DNA of 64,000 nt, from the NCBI GenBank assembly GCA_050943595.1, contig JBMNPM010000009.1, forward strand, positions 1 through 64,000, written 5' to 3'. Source of the DNA: JAXGXJ01 sp050943595. Its GTDB lineage: Bacteria; Actinomycetota; Thermoleophilia; RBG-16-64-13. The notes below the pieces were generated by a model, which saw only the letters and a program-made list of their open reading frames with translations, ran no database searches and was not told where the DNA came from. Numbering within the stretch: position 1 is the first letter of the stretch; the number at the start of each line of letters is the position of its first letter. Below are positions 16,109 to 25,116 of the stretch, piece by piece. A program made the translations under genes and the position numbers.

Positions 16109-19100
16109 CTAGTAAGCCGTTGCGGCCTGGGCTGTCGTCGGCGGGTGTGTGACGGTGGGGATACGTCCCAGGAAGATGTTCCCCGTACGTCCGTCGAGGG
16201 ATAGCCAGTCTCCAACCACGAGCCTGCCTCCGGCCAGTCGGACAGTTCCGTCATGCTCGTCGACCTCCAACTCCCTGCAGTCGACCACGGCCGTCTTGGC
16301 CAGACGTTTGGCGGTGACGGCCGCGTGGGAGGTCGCACCTCCCCGGCAGGTGAGTAGGCCGTTTACCCGGGTGATCATGGCGATGTCTTCCGGTACCGTG
16401 TCGGGGCGCAGCAGGACGATGTTCGCGTTGGAATCCGACTCGAGGAGATGTTCGATGTGCTGGGCGTTTATGGCTATGCGACCCGAGTAGGCGCCGCCGG
16501 CGACGCCCATGCCCACGGCTACAGGGGGGCCATAGTGAGGTGAAGTGGTGTCGAAGTAGGGCGCATCCGGCGTCTGTTCGTACACCATGGCACGTTTCTG
16601 GAGGATATAGAGGTCCTTGCCGGAGGCCGACTCAAACGTGAACTCGATCTCCTGAGGATCGTGCTCACGTTTCTGGACCAGATCCTGCGCCACCTCCAGG
16701 AGGGCTTGATAGACTTCTGGGTAGTCGCGCTCCAAAGAGTGTTCTGTGCCGCGATAGGTGGCACTGCTCAGCCGTTGGGCTTCCGAGATGGGGTGCGGGA
16801 ACACCAAGCCTCCGACCAGGTCTTCGCCTTGACTACGAGGGGTAAAGTCGCCGAATAGTCGCACCTGGCTGCTGTGAGGTTCGCGCGGATTGCGTGTGAA
16901 CGTGACTCCCGATCCTGATGACCGGCTGATATTGCCGAAGACCATGCGTTGCACGATCACCGCGGTGCCCCACTCGTCGGCCACTCCGAGGTAGTTACGA
17001 TACACTGTGGCCTCGGGCGAATCCCATGATTTAAGGACCTTCTCGATGCAGGTTGTCACCTGGCGGAAGGGGTCTTTGGCGAACCTAATTCCCATCTCCC
17101 CGGCCCGCGCCTTGTAGGTAAGAGCCAGGTCGCGCATCTGTTCGGCTGTGAAATCCAGCTTGCGTTCTATGCCGTGGCGCGTCTTGAACTCCATCATGAT
17201 GCCGTCGAAGAAATCACGGTTGACACCGCCGGCCATGGCCCACGATTGTAGGAATCGCCGGTAGGAATCCCAGGCTGCCCATTCGAACCCCGGCCGGCGG
17301 GATAGAGCGGTGGCCAACTCGTCGTTGAGGCCTACATCTACGAAGGTGGTCATCAGTCCCGGCATGGAGATGGCCGCCCCGGAGCGGATGGACAAGGTGA
17401 GAAGCCGGGCCGGGTCGCCAAGACGCAGTCCGGTCTGGTTCTCAAGACGGCCGAGTGCGAGTCGTATCCGGTCGACCGTATCGTGGTACAGCGGCCGGTA
17501 GGACATGGCCGGATACGCGTTGAACAACTCGGTAGTGAGGATGAAGCCCTCCGGCACCCTATGTTTGTAGGAGGCCATCTGCTTCAGGCCCAGGCCCTTG
17601 AAGCCCAGGGTCATCTGGTCGTCGGTGCTCGGCTTGGGCTCGTATATGAACGACACCAATCTCTCGGGATCGTAGTTCATCATCCGGGTCAGAGATCGTT
17701 TGCCCAGTCGTCCGGCCAGTGTGGATATTTTCCGTAACGTGGATGACACATAGCGGTCGAGGTTCTGCATGCCCAGCGCTGAGACCAGTACCTTGCGAAG
17801 TACCATCTCAGCGGTTGCGTCTACCGACAGGTTCCTTATCTCACACTGTCGAGGGTCGTACATAAGGACGGTGTGTAGGACCTGGTCGTGGCTGAGAATG
17901 GAGGTACGGGACAACTCACTGACCGAGTGGGCCAAGAACTGGAACACGTTGTGATATTGGTGAAAGGTGAAGTTGTTGCTGCTGAAGCTGGCCTCGAGGA
18001 GACGTAGATTGGTGGACAGGCGCCGCGAGTCGATCCCGTCGATGGCCAGCGCCCTCTCAAAGCGCCGTAGGGTTGCCGCCATGCGCCGGAGGGAGTCCCG
18101 GGTTATGTACGAGTATTTCGCGGTTTCCGCCACAGAGTCTTCCAGCAGGCGCGAGACGAGGTTCTCCAGCCGGAACGATAGACCGAGCGCATCGAACTTC
18201 GGCTCGGTATAGGTCCCATACATGGAGGGGATGCCGGCCGCGATATGCCTCTTCTGGTATATGTTCTCCACAGCCGATGAAGGCGTAGGGTCGAGGATGA
18301 TGCTCTTCAAGTGCTCTAGGGCGGTTAGTGATATGTCGAGCAGCCGGTCGCGGGCCGGAGGTGTGGGATGCTCCCTCCACGCGGCGAGAGTCACCACGAA
18401 CTCCTGCCGGGTCTTGGCGTCGAGCAAGAGGTCACGGTTGAGCGCGACCATCACGTTGTCGGCTGCAAGCGAATATTTTTGGATGAGGAGTTGGTAGGTG
18501 CGCACCATGAGCGCGACCCGGCGGCGGTCCTGTGTCTCGTGCTTTGCGCTCACGCCGGCGCAGCGGTCGAGATGCTCTTCGAGGGTGGTCGGCGCCATCG
18601 CCACCAACTGCTCAATGAAGCCGGTGGCGTCTTTCGCTGAGGGGCCTGCGTCCCCAGATACCTCATCGCTCGTCGCACCTTCAGACTCCGTGTGGAGCAG
18701 CTTCCACAGGTCGGTTAGGACGGCGTGAGGTCCCTCCGCCCACCCCCGTTCTCTCTTGACCGACCGCATGCCATTGACCGAGAGGAACGGCTCTAGTCCC
18801 GATGCATCGAGGTTTGTCCAGTACACCAGGATCGCTTGGCTGAAGGGGATCAAGCGGTTTGATGATTCGGCGTGCGACTGCTTGCGGAGGAAGTGCATGA
18901 GGGTATCGCGTCGCTCGCCGGCTTCGTCCAGCTCAGTGGTGACGGAGCGCAACTCGCCTTCAGCGCCCACGTCGTTGAAGTACACTGGGAAGGCGCGTAG
19001 CAGTTGCCGGGCTACGAAGTAGATGGGCTTGATATTGGCGTTCAAGAAACGGGTGACGTCGCGTTGAAACAGGTCGGTATCGGCTATATGCACACCGCCC

Positions 19101-20347
19101 AGGCGCAACTGTACGTTCAGAGCGGCCGCCAATCTTTCGTATAGAGGCGGGTTGGACTCGATGATATGCATCCAGCAGCGGATCTTGGGCACGTGATAGG
19201 GGTTGGCCACGGTCTCCCAGTCGTCTGTGGCGCCCTGGACCTCCGGATACTGAAAACGCCAAGAGAGGAGGTCGTTGATCACGTGATCGGCTGCCGCCGC
19301 ATTGCCCGCTTCGCCGATGGCGACCCCAACGGCTTCATAGCACTGAAAGCGCATAAGCAGGAACTGGTCCCGGCGGGCACGAAAGAAGCGCGTCAGGCGG
19401 GTGAGGATGCGCTCGACATCCATGTTGTGCGTTGGTTTTATCAGTTGCCTGACCACGCCCAGGAGGTCTCCCATGACCTCGTTTTGCCGGAAGGCGAAGG
19501 TGTCGTCCTTCAGAAAGTAAAGGTAGACGGCGAAACGGTCCTCGAGGTAATCGACCTGGAACGCGTCATCGATGGCTTGGGCCAGCAGGGCCGAATGGGT
19601 GGGTAGTGAGGGCGACAGCAACTCAGGACCCGAGGCCGCTTCGGCGGCGTCGATCAGGTTGTGCAGGCTGTGCGTGGCCAGAAATGAGAAGCGGTCCGCC
19701 ACGGCTTGCGCGTCGGTCAACTCAGCCTGCTGCGACACGGCCCAGTCGGGGATGGGAAGGCGCTCCGCTATCCGCCGGTACCCGACCAACAGCAACGAAC
19801 GGTACAGTTCGCAGAAGGGCTCCGACAGGTGCGGCTGGGTGACTGCCTGTTCTGTCAACTCCCTGAGCAGGGCGTCCCGCTCAAGAAAGGCGAGCGATCG
19901 TGAGGGCAGCAACCTGGTCAGGCAGGCGGCTACTGCCATAAGGCTGTCGTCGTAGGCGTCGGGATGCGGTCCGGAGAGGGCGGAGCTGCACCATGTGAGC
20001 AGCTGGCGCAGGAGCAACGAGGTCTGACCATCAGACAGCGGAGTCTCCAGCAGGTTGAGCACCAACTCGGAGAGCAGTGCGAAGGCACGTGAGCGGTCCT
20101 CAGAATGCTCAAAGTAGGTCCAATTGCGCAGTAACACTGTCTGGAATCCATCGATAAGCAGATCGGCGTTGCGAAACGTGTGGAAGTATTCAGCCAGGGT
20201 CTCGGAGAGAGGTGTGCGCACCCCATAAAGATTTGCGACCGCCTGCAATAAGGGCAGGTAGCGGTCGGGTATCACTACCTGTTGGGCCGTGCCGGCCAGA
20301 TTGACCCGCAGGGCCTCGGAGTCGAGGGGTAACTGTTGAGAGTCCAT
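16109..20347 (-). CDS. Giant PPDK-like phosphotransfer protein lacking the PEP-binding barrel
   Basis: The 1412-residue protein has three parts. About residues 1-900 are a long, mostly helical region with no motif I recognise. About 910-1260 is a pyruvate-phosphate-dikinase ATP-grasp domain, with GFKGLGLKQM, LSIRSGAAISMPGLM, GSGVTFTRNP and the end IEFTFESASGKDLYILQKR. About 1300-1400 is the swivelling phosphohistidine domain with RGGATSHAAVTAKRL (His near 1339). The C-terminal TIM barrel that binds PEP/pyruvate in PPDK is missing. ATP would phosphorylate the histidine, but the acceptor is unknown; the N-terminal part may bind it, in the way rifampin phosphotransferase and glucan dikinase use other acceptors. 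It is transcribed alone or after the CNNM gene, with a repeat element between. Confidence 0.75.
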   Translation of the reverse strand: MDSQQLPLDSEALRVNLAGTAQQVVIPDRYLPLLQAVANLYGVRTPLSETLAEYFHTFRNADLLIDGFQTVLLRNWTYFEHSEDRSRAFALLSELVLNLLETPLSDGQTSLLLRQLLTWCSSALSGPHPDAYDDSLMAVAACLTRLLPSRSLAFLERDALLRELTEQAVTQPHLSEPFCELYRSLLLVGYRRIAERLPIPDWAVSQQAELTDAQAVADRFSFLATHSLHNLIDAAEAASGPELLSPSLPTHSALLAQAIDDAFQVDYLEDRFAVYLYFLKDDTFAFRQNEVMGDLLGVVRQLIKPTHNMDVERILTRLTRFFRARRDQFLLMRFQCYEAVGVAIGEAGNAAAADHVINDLLSWRFQYPEVQGATDDWETVANPYHVPKIRCWMHIIESNPPLYERLAAALNVQLRLGGVHIADTDLFQRDVTRFLNANIKPIYFVARQLLRAFPVYFNDVGAEGELRSVTTELDEAGERRDTLMHFLRKQSHAESSNRLIPFSQAILVYWTNLDASGLEPFLSVNGMRSVKRERGWAEGPHAVLTDLWKLLHTESEGATSDEVSGDAGPSAKDATGFIEQLVAMAPTTLEEHLDRCAGVSAKHETQDRRRVALMVRTYQLLIQKYSLAADNVMVALNRDLLLDAKTRQEFVVTLAAWREHPTPPARDRLLDISLTALEHLKSIILDPTPSSAVENIYQKRHIAAGIPSMYGTYTEPKFDALGLSFRLENLVSRLLEDSVAETAKYSYITRDSLRRMAATLRRFERALAIDGIDSRRLSTNLRLLEASFSSNNFTFHQYHNVFQFLAHSVSELSRTSILSHDQVLHTVLMYDPRQCEIRNLSVDATAEMVLRKVLVSALGMQNLDRYVSSTLRKISTLAGRLGKRSLTRMMNYDPERLVSFIYEPKPSTDDQMTLGFKGLGLKQMASYKHRVPEGFILTTELFNAYPAMSYRPLYHDTVDRIRLALGRLENQTGLRLGDPARLLTLSIRSGAAISMPGLMTTFVDVGLNDELATALSRRPGFEWAAWDSYRRFLQSWAMAGGVNRDFFDGIMMEFKTRHGIERKLDFTAEQMRDLALTYKARAGEMGIRFAKDPFRQVTTCIEKVLKSWDSPEATVYRNYLGVADEWGTAVIVQRMVFGNISRSSGSGVTFTRNPREPHSSQVRLFGDFTPRSQGEDLVGGLVFPHPISEAQRLSSATYRGTEHSLERDYPEVYQALLEVAQDLVQKREHDPQEIEFTFESASGKDLYILQKRAMVYEQTPDAPYFDTTSPHYGPPVAVGMGVAGGAYSGRIAINAQHIEHLLESDSNANIVLLRPDTVPEDIAMITRVNGLLTCRGGATSHAAVTAKRLAKTAVVDCRELEVDEHDGTVRLAGGRLVVGDWLSLDGRTGNIFLGRIPTVTHPPTTAQAATAY

Positions 20348-20419
20348 TACTACAATGATACATCTTGAGGCGCGCCCGCAGTGCTGTTGGGGCTGGAGGG
20401 CGGGGCCGGCCTAGTTAGT

Positions 20420-20486
20420 AGGTTGCTGAAAAACGAAGTCCCGGCCACCGGAATGCGCTGAACGGTACGTACGATATCAGCAGCCT
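20420..20486. repeat. Dispersed inverted-repeat element, short copy
   Basis: AGGTTGCTGAA at the left and ATCAGCAGCCT at the right are the imperfect terminal repeats. The interior begins AAACGAAGTCCCGGCC and continues GGAATGCGCTGAACGG, matching the left arm of the long copies. The copy lies between two minus-strand genes. Confidence 0.75.
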
Positions 20487-20500
20487 GCCAGGGATCGCTC

Positions 20501-21808
20501 TCAGTGTCCGTCTTCCCCATTGGTGCAGTTCTCTGCCTCTGCTATAGCGTCGGATGGTATACGGGACATGAGGACCCGGGAGATACGCATACCGTCTACC
20601 TCGAGGACGCGGGCTCGGAAGTTGCCGACGAGCACCTCGTCACCGACGCGAGGCCGGCGCTGGAGCTGCTCGAAGACTCGCCCGCCTAGAGTGGGGAAAC
20701 CCTCGCCCGGCACCTCCAGACCGAAAAACTCCTCCAGATACTCGACCCGAACGCTTCCATCGACGGAGTACGTACCTTCGCCCCGGTCCTCCACCAGAGG
20801 CCCCTCGGCGTCGAACTCGTCCTGCACTTCACCGATGAGCTCCTCAACCACGTCTTGAATGGTCACCATACCTGCTGTGCCTCCGTGTTCATCTACCACG
20901 ATCACCAAGGGGGTGCGCGTGCTCTGGAAGCGCTGGAGGGCCAGCTCGATGTTGGCGGTCTCAGAGATGAATCCCATGGGTCGCAGCAGGCGACGGAGCG
21001 TGTTGGGGCCTGTGGCCTTGTAGACGTCCTTGACGTGGATGTAGCCGACGATGTTGTCGATGTCTTCTTCGAAGACCGGGTAACGAGTATGGTTGGTCTC
21101 GATGAATTCTTCCATCGCCTGCTCCAGGGAGAACGAGGTGGGTAGGGCGGCCATCTCGGTCCGAGGCACCATGATGTCGCTCACAGAACGATCTCCGAAG
21201 GTGAGGGCACGCCGCATGAGGGTCTGCTCGACCTCGTCGATGTGCCCCACCTCTTGGCTCGCCTCCAGGATCATGCGTAGCTCCTCCTCCGAGTAGGCCA
21301 GGTCGCGCTCCGAGGCCGGTTGGATGCGGAAGAGCTTGAGGATGCCTACTGTGGCGATGTACATCAGCCACGTGAGTGGACGGGTGACGAGGTAGAACCA
21401 GCGCAGGGGAAGAGCCACACCCAGACTCGAAGCCTCTGCCCGCCGGATGGCGAAGGACTTGGGAACCAACTCTCCCAGTATGATGGTCAGGAAGGTCACC
21501 AGGATGAAGGCGATGACGGCCGCGGCAGTTTTGTTAATAGCCAGGCCGAACAGCTTGGTGAAGGCTCCGGCCCCGAGCCAACCCAGGCCGAGGCTGGCTG
21601 CGGTCACGCCCAGCTGGGTGGCGGACAGGTAGGCGTCCAGGTGGTTGACGATATGTTGCAGCACTCGGGCGGTACGGCGGCCGCTGGAGGCCAATTCGGC
21701 TACGCGCGTATCGCGCACTTTGACGATGGCGAACTCGGCCAAGACGAAGAAGGCGTTCACCATTACAAGAACGAGTGTACCGATGATCTCGTAGGCCAAA
21801 GTGCTCAT
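20501..21808 (-). CDS. CNNM/CorC-type transporter or hemolysin-family protein (DUF21 + CBS)
   Basis: The order is DUF21 membrane domain (about residues 1-180, four hydrophobic segments, with ILGELVPKSFAIRRAE), two CBS domains (about 205-330, with DIMVPRTEM and VVDEHGGTAGMVTIQDVVEE) and a C-terminal CorC/HlyC domain (about 345-420, GTYSVDGSVRVEYL). Family members are inner-membrane proteins linked to magnesium or cobalt efflux and regulated by nucleotide binding to the CBS pair. Length of 435 residues is standard. The name hemolysin is historical. Upstream 187 bases separate it from the LOG-family gene. Confidence 0.9.
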   Translation of the reverse strand: MSTLAYEIIGTLVLVMVNAFFVLAEFAIVKVRDTRVAELASSGRRTARVLQHIVNHLDAYLSATQLGVTAASLGLGWLGAGAFTKLFGLAINKTAAAVIAFILVTFLTIILGELVPKSFAIRRAEASSLGVALPLRWFYLVTRPLTWLMYIATVGILKLFRIQPASERDLAYSEEELRMILEASQEVGHIDEVEQTLMRRALTFGDRSVSDIMVPRTEMAALPTSFSLEQAMEEFIETNHTRYPVFEEDIDNIVGYIHVKDVYKATGPNTLRRLLRPMGFISETANIELALQRFQSTRTPLVIVVDEHGGTAGMVTIQDVVEELIGEVQDEFDAEGPLVEDRGEGTYSVDGSVRVEYLEEFFGLEVPGEGFPTLGGRVFEQLQRRPRVGDEVLVGNFRARVLEVDGMRISRVLMSRIPSDAIAEAENCTNGEDGH

Positions 21809-21995
21809 GAGTCATCTACCCTGGGCTGATGCCACGGGTTGGTAAGGTTCGGAGGGTCGGCAGGGGTGTCCATGTCGATGCAAGCAAGCATAACATACGG
21901 CCCGGTGGTGCCGGCTTCACAAGGCGGCCCCGAGAGGGAGCCCCTACATGCTTTGTGTCGGAATCACGTGTCTCACCAAGCTTCCGTGTCGTCGC

Positions 21996-22988
21996 TCAGG
22001 CGTGCTCATCGGTATGGGAGAACGTTGCTGTTGCCTGTCTCAGAGTCGGTTCCAGGATGCGCCATGCCTCCTCTGCGGTCTCCACATACGTGAAGATGTC
22101 CAGGTCGCATTGCATGATCATACCCTCGTCCACCAACGCTTGAAAATCGATGATCCGTTCCCAGTACTGCCTACCGAAGAGAAGCACAGGGATAGGCTTG
22201 ATTTTATGGGTCTGGATAAGGGTGAGGACCTCGAAGAGCTCGTCGAGGGTGCCGAATCCGCCGGGGAAGACGACCAGAGCTACCGAACGTAACATGAAGT
22301 GTAGCTTGCGCAGGGCGAAGTAATGGAAGTTGAAGCAGAGTTCAGGGGTGATGTACTTATTTGGCCGTTGCTCGAACGGCAGGACGATGTTGTGGGCGAT
22401 GCTCTCCGCTCCCACGTCGTGAGCTCCACGGTTGGCGGCCTCCATGATGCCTGGGCCACCGCCGGTCACCACGAACACCGCCGTCCTCCGATCAGGTCGC
22501 ACCTCGCATGTCGTGTCGGTCGACTGCGCCTGCTGCTCCTTAGTGGGCAACTGGGTTGCGGAGATCATCTGGGCCAGGAGGCGTGCTTCTTCGTAGTACA
22601 CTGCCTTCTTGGCTATCGTCCGGGCGGTACGGAGCTGCGCGGCTATGTGTGGATCGCCGGGGTTGAGGGCGGCCAACTCCTCGGCATCCTTCAGGTAGGT
22701 GGCTGCTTCGTCGGGGGGCAGGATCCTGGAACTTCCGAACACGGCCACCGTGGTCTCCACTCCCCGGTCTTCCTGCAGGAGATCGGGCTTGAGGAACTCC
22801 AGCTGCAGACGGACGGAGCGCAGTTCGTCGCGGAGCAGCAGATCGTTGTTGGCGAAGCCCAGTAGGTAGGCGGGCGACCGGGTCTGTGGGGTGTCTGGGG
22901 CGGCGTGGGCACGCAGCTTATCCTCTCCTGCGGTGGGGAAAGGACGAGCGGCCCTTACGGATCGGGTCTGTCGTCGGTATCGTGCCAT
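21996..22988 (-). CDS. LOG-family (TIGR00730-like) Rossmann protein
   Basis: The lysine-decarboxylase-like LOG fold is shown by GGGPGIMEAANRGAHDVG and PGGFGTLDELFEVLTLIQT, which hold the nucleotide phosphate and catalytic Glu. LOG proteins cleave purine ribonucleoside monophosphates at the N-glycosidic bond (cytokinin-activating type or AMP nucleosidase). This 330-residue version is longer than the basic 190-residue LOG, with an extra N-terminal region (about 1-130) containing VAVFGSSRI and a helical insert, resembling the long bacterial forms. GGAGA precedes the ATG. It lies 19 bases after paaK, suggesting co-transcription. Confidence 0.83.
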   Translation of the reverse strand: MARYRRQTRSVRAARPFPTAGEDKLRAHAAPDTPQTRSPAYLLGFANNDLLLRDELRSVRLQLEFLKPDLLQEDRGVETTVAVFGSSRILPPDEAATYLKDAEELAALNPGDPHIAAQLRTARTIAKKAVYYEEARLLAQMISATQLPTKEQQAQSTDTTCEVRPDRRTAVFVVTGGGPGIMEAANRGAHDVGAESIAHNIVLPFEQRPNKYITPELCFNFHYFALRKLHFMLRSVALVVFPGGFGTLDELFEVLTLIQTHKIKPIPVLLFGRQYWERIIDFQALVDEGMIMQCDLDIFTYVETAEEAWRILEPTLRQATATFSHTDEHA

Positions 22989-23007
22989 CGGCAGGTCTCC
23001 AGCCTGC

Positions 23008-24354
23008 TCAGCCTCTGCGCCGGTCGATCACCAGCTGTGCCTTTCCTCCATTCCGCTCCAGCGTTCCTGGCTTCTTGAAGGCTACACTCACGTTGATGCC
23101 CACGATGTCCTTGATATTCTTCTGGATACGTTGCTTGAGTTCGATGAGGCTGTCGTGCTCTGTGAACATGGTCACGTCATCAAGGGAGAGGATCGCTTCG
23201 GAGACCGATCGGTAGAGATCGGGCTTGATCTCCACTTCGACCAACAGGGTATCCATGGCACCCTTGCGACCGACGACCAGCCGGTAGTGCGGCTCAACGT
23301 GAGGCGACATAAGCAGTGCCGACTCCACCTGGCTGGGGAAGACGTTTACTCCTCGGATGATGAGCATATCGTCGGAGCGTCCCGATACTCGGTCCATGCG
23401 GACGCTCCTGCGCCCGCAGATACATGGCTCGTGGTTGAGCCGGGTGATGTCGCCGGTGCGATAGCGGATCAACGGGAAGGCTTCCTTGGTGAGCGTCGTG
23501 ATGACCAACTCGCCCAACTCGCCGTCCGGCAGAGGGGTGCCCGTCTGGGGGTCAATCACCTCAGGCAGGAAGTGGTCGTCGCAGACGTGTAGTCCGGACC
23601 GTGCTTCGATGCACTCGCAGGATACTCCCGGTCCCATGATCTCGCTCAGACCGTAGATGTCGTAGGCCCTGATGTCCCACTTCTGTTCGATGTCCTTACG
23701 CATGGCTTCCGACCAGGGTTCCGCGCCGAAGACGCCCATCTTCAGCGGAAGCTTCGTCACATCGATTTCCAACTGCTGGGCTACGTCCCATAAGTAGAGG
23801 GCAAAACTGGGTGTGCAACAGAGCACGGTGGTCCCGAAGTCCTCCATCAGCATGAGCTGGCGTTGGGTATTGCTGCACGAGATAGGAATGACCGACGCGC
23901 CTAGGGCCTCGGCTCCGTAGTGGGCGCCCAGTCCACCTGTGAAAAGGCCATAGCCGTAGGCCACTTGGACGACGTCCTCATCGGTGGCCCCCACCCCGGC
24001 CAGGCAGCGGGCCATGACTTCCGCCCAGATGGCGATGTCGGCCTTAGTGTAGCCCACCGTGGTCGGCTTACCTGATGTGCCCGAGGAGGCATGGATGCGT
24101 ACGACTTCCTTGAGCGGAGTTGCGAAGAGACCGAAGGGATACTGATCGCGCAGGTTGTGTTTCTTGGTCGTGGGAAGGGTGGCCAGATCGTCTATTCCCC
24201 GCACCTTATAGGGGTCGACGCCGGCTTCATCAAAGAGGTTGCGGTAGAAAGGGACGCGTTCGTAGACCCGCCGGACCTGGTGGACCAGACGTTGTTCCTG
24301 CAACAGCCGGAGATCGTCTCCGTCCATGCACTCGTGCTCGCGATCCCTTATCAT
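23008..24354 (-). CDS. paaK: Phenylacetate--CoA ligase
   Basis: The 448-residue acyl-adenylate ligase has the AMP-binding loop IHASSGTSGKPTTVGYT, YDIYGLSEIMGPG, LIRYRTGDITRL and the C-terminal VSGRSDDMLIIRGVNVFP, all characteristic of PaaK. It would join phenylacetate or a related arylacetate to CoA with ATP. In anaerobes paaK commonly sits beside indolepyruvate:ferredoxin oxidoreductase genes, where it salvages or makes arylacetates in the course of aromatic amino acid turnover; here iorA is one gene away upstream. A CICGR Cys pair is retained. Start at the ATG of MIRDREHEC; 87 bases separate it from nth. Confidence 0.9.
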   Translation of the reverse strand: MIRDREHECMDGDDLRLLQEQRLVHQVRRVYERVPFYRNLFDEAGVDPYKVRGIDDLATLPTTKKHNLRDQYPFGLFATPLKEVVRIHASSGTSGKPTTVGYTKADIAIWAEVMARCLAGVGATDEDVVQVAYGYGLFTGGLGAHYGAEALGASVIPISCSNTQRQLMLMEDFGTTVLCCTPSFALYLWDVAQQLEIDVTKLPLKMGVFGAEPWSEAMRKDIEQKWDIRAYDIYGLSEIMGPGVSCECIEARSGLHVCDDHFLPEVIDPQTGTPLPDGELGELVITTLTKEAFPLIRYRTGDITRLNHEPCICGRRSVRMDRVSGRSDDMLIIRGVNVFPSQVESALLMSPHVEPHYRLVVGRKGAMDTLLVEVEIKPDLYRSVSEAILSLDDVTMFTEHDSLIELKQRIQKNIKDIVGINVSVAFKKPGTLERNGGKAQLVIDRRRG

Positions 24355-24441
24355 CGTTGTTCCCCTTGAATATGGCGCAAATGGTCCGAGGGATAGTATC
24401 GGTGGGGGCAGAGACCGTCAACCTTGGCCGTTGTGGGGTCG

Positions 24442-25116
24442 CTACTCCGTGAGGGCTGAGAGGCATATGTCGTTCAGGAGGCACTCCGCGCAGCGCGGGC
24501 GCCTGGCGATGCACACGGCGCGCCCATGCTCGATCAGTAGGTAGGTGAGTAGGAACCAGTCCTCGCGTGGCACGATACTCATGAGCTCGCGCTCGATCTT
24601 GATCGGGCTCGTGGAGGAGGCGAGTCCCAGGTGCCGGCTCAGCCGGGCCACGTGTGTGTCGACGGCGATACCGGCGTCCGGATCGGCGGCATAGGCCTGT
24701 GGATATGCGTTTGCCAAGACGATGTTTGCCGTCTTGCGTGCCACCCCGGGGAGGGTGAGGAGTTCGGCCATAGTGGAGGGTATCTCGCCCCCATACTCGA
24801 TTAGGACCTTCTGAGCTGCTCCGACGATATGCTTGGCTTTGTTGCGGAAAAATCCGGTGGGGCGGATGTCGTTCTCCAGTTCGGGCAGCGGGACGCCGGC
24901 ATAGTCCTCTATGCTCCGATACTTTTGGAATAGACCGGCTGTCACTTGATTGACGACTTTGTCGGTGCACTGCGCCGAGAGGATGACCGCCACCAGCAAC
25001 TCCCAGTCGTTCTTGAAGTTGAGGACGATGCCGGCGTCCGGATAGGCTTTTCGGAGCCGCCCGACGATGTCGGCGGCGTGTTGCTTCCGGCGGGCCTCAT
25101 CTGTCTTGGTGCTCAC
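24442..25116 (-). CDS. nth: Endonuclease III
   Basis: The base-excision-repair glycosylase/AP lyase shows the helix-hairpin-helix LPGVARKTANIVLANAY with the catalytic Lys, AVDTHVARLSRHLGL with the catalytic Asp, and the C-terminal [4Fe-4S] cysteines in the Cx6Cx2Cx5C spacing (VCIARRPRCAECLLNDIC). It removes oxidised pyrimidines from DNA. The GTG start overlaps the iorA stop (GTGA), so it is translationally coupled to iorA, an odd functional pairing. Length 224 residues is typical. Confidence 0.95.
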   Translation of the reverse strand: MSTKTDEARRKQHAADIVGRLRKAYPDAGIVLNFKNDWELLVAVILSAQCTDKVVNQVTAGLFQKYRSIEDYAGVPLPELENDIRPTGFFRNKAKHIVGAAQKVLIEYGGEIPSTMAELLTLPGVARKTANIVLANAYPQAYAADPDAGIAVDTHVARLSRHLGLASSTSPIKIERELMSIVPREDWFLLTYLLIEHGRAVCIARRPRCAECLLNDICLSALTE

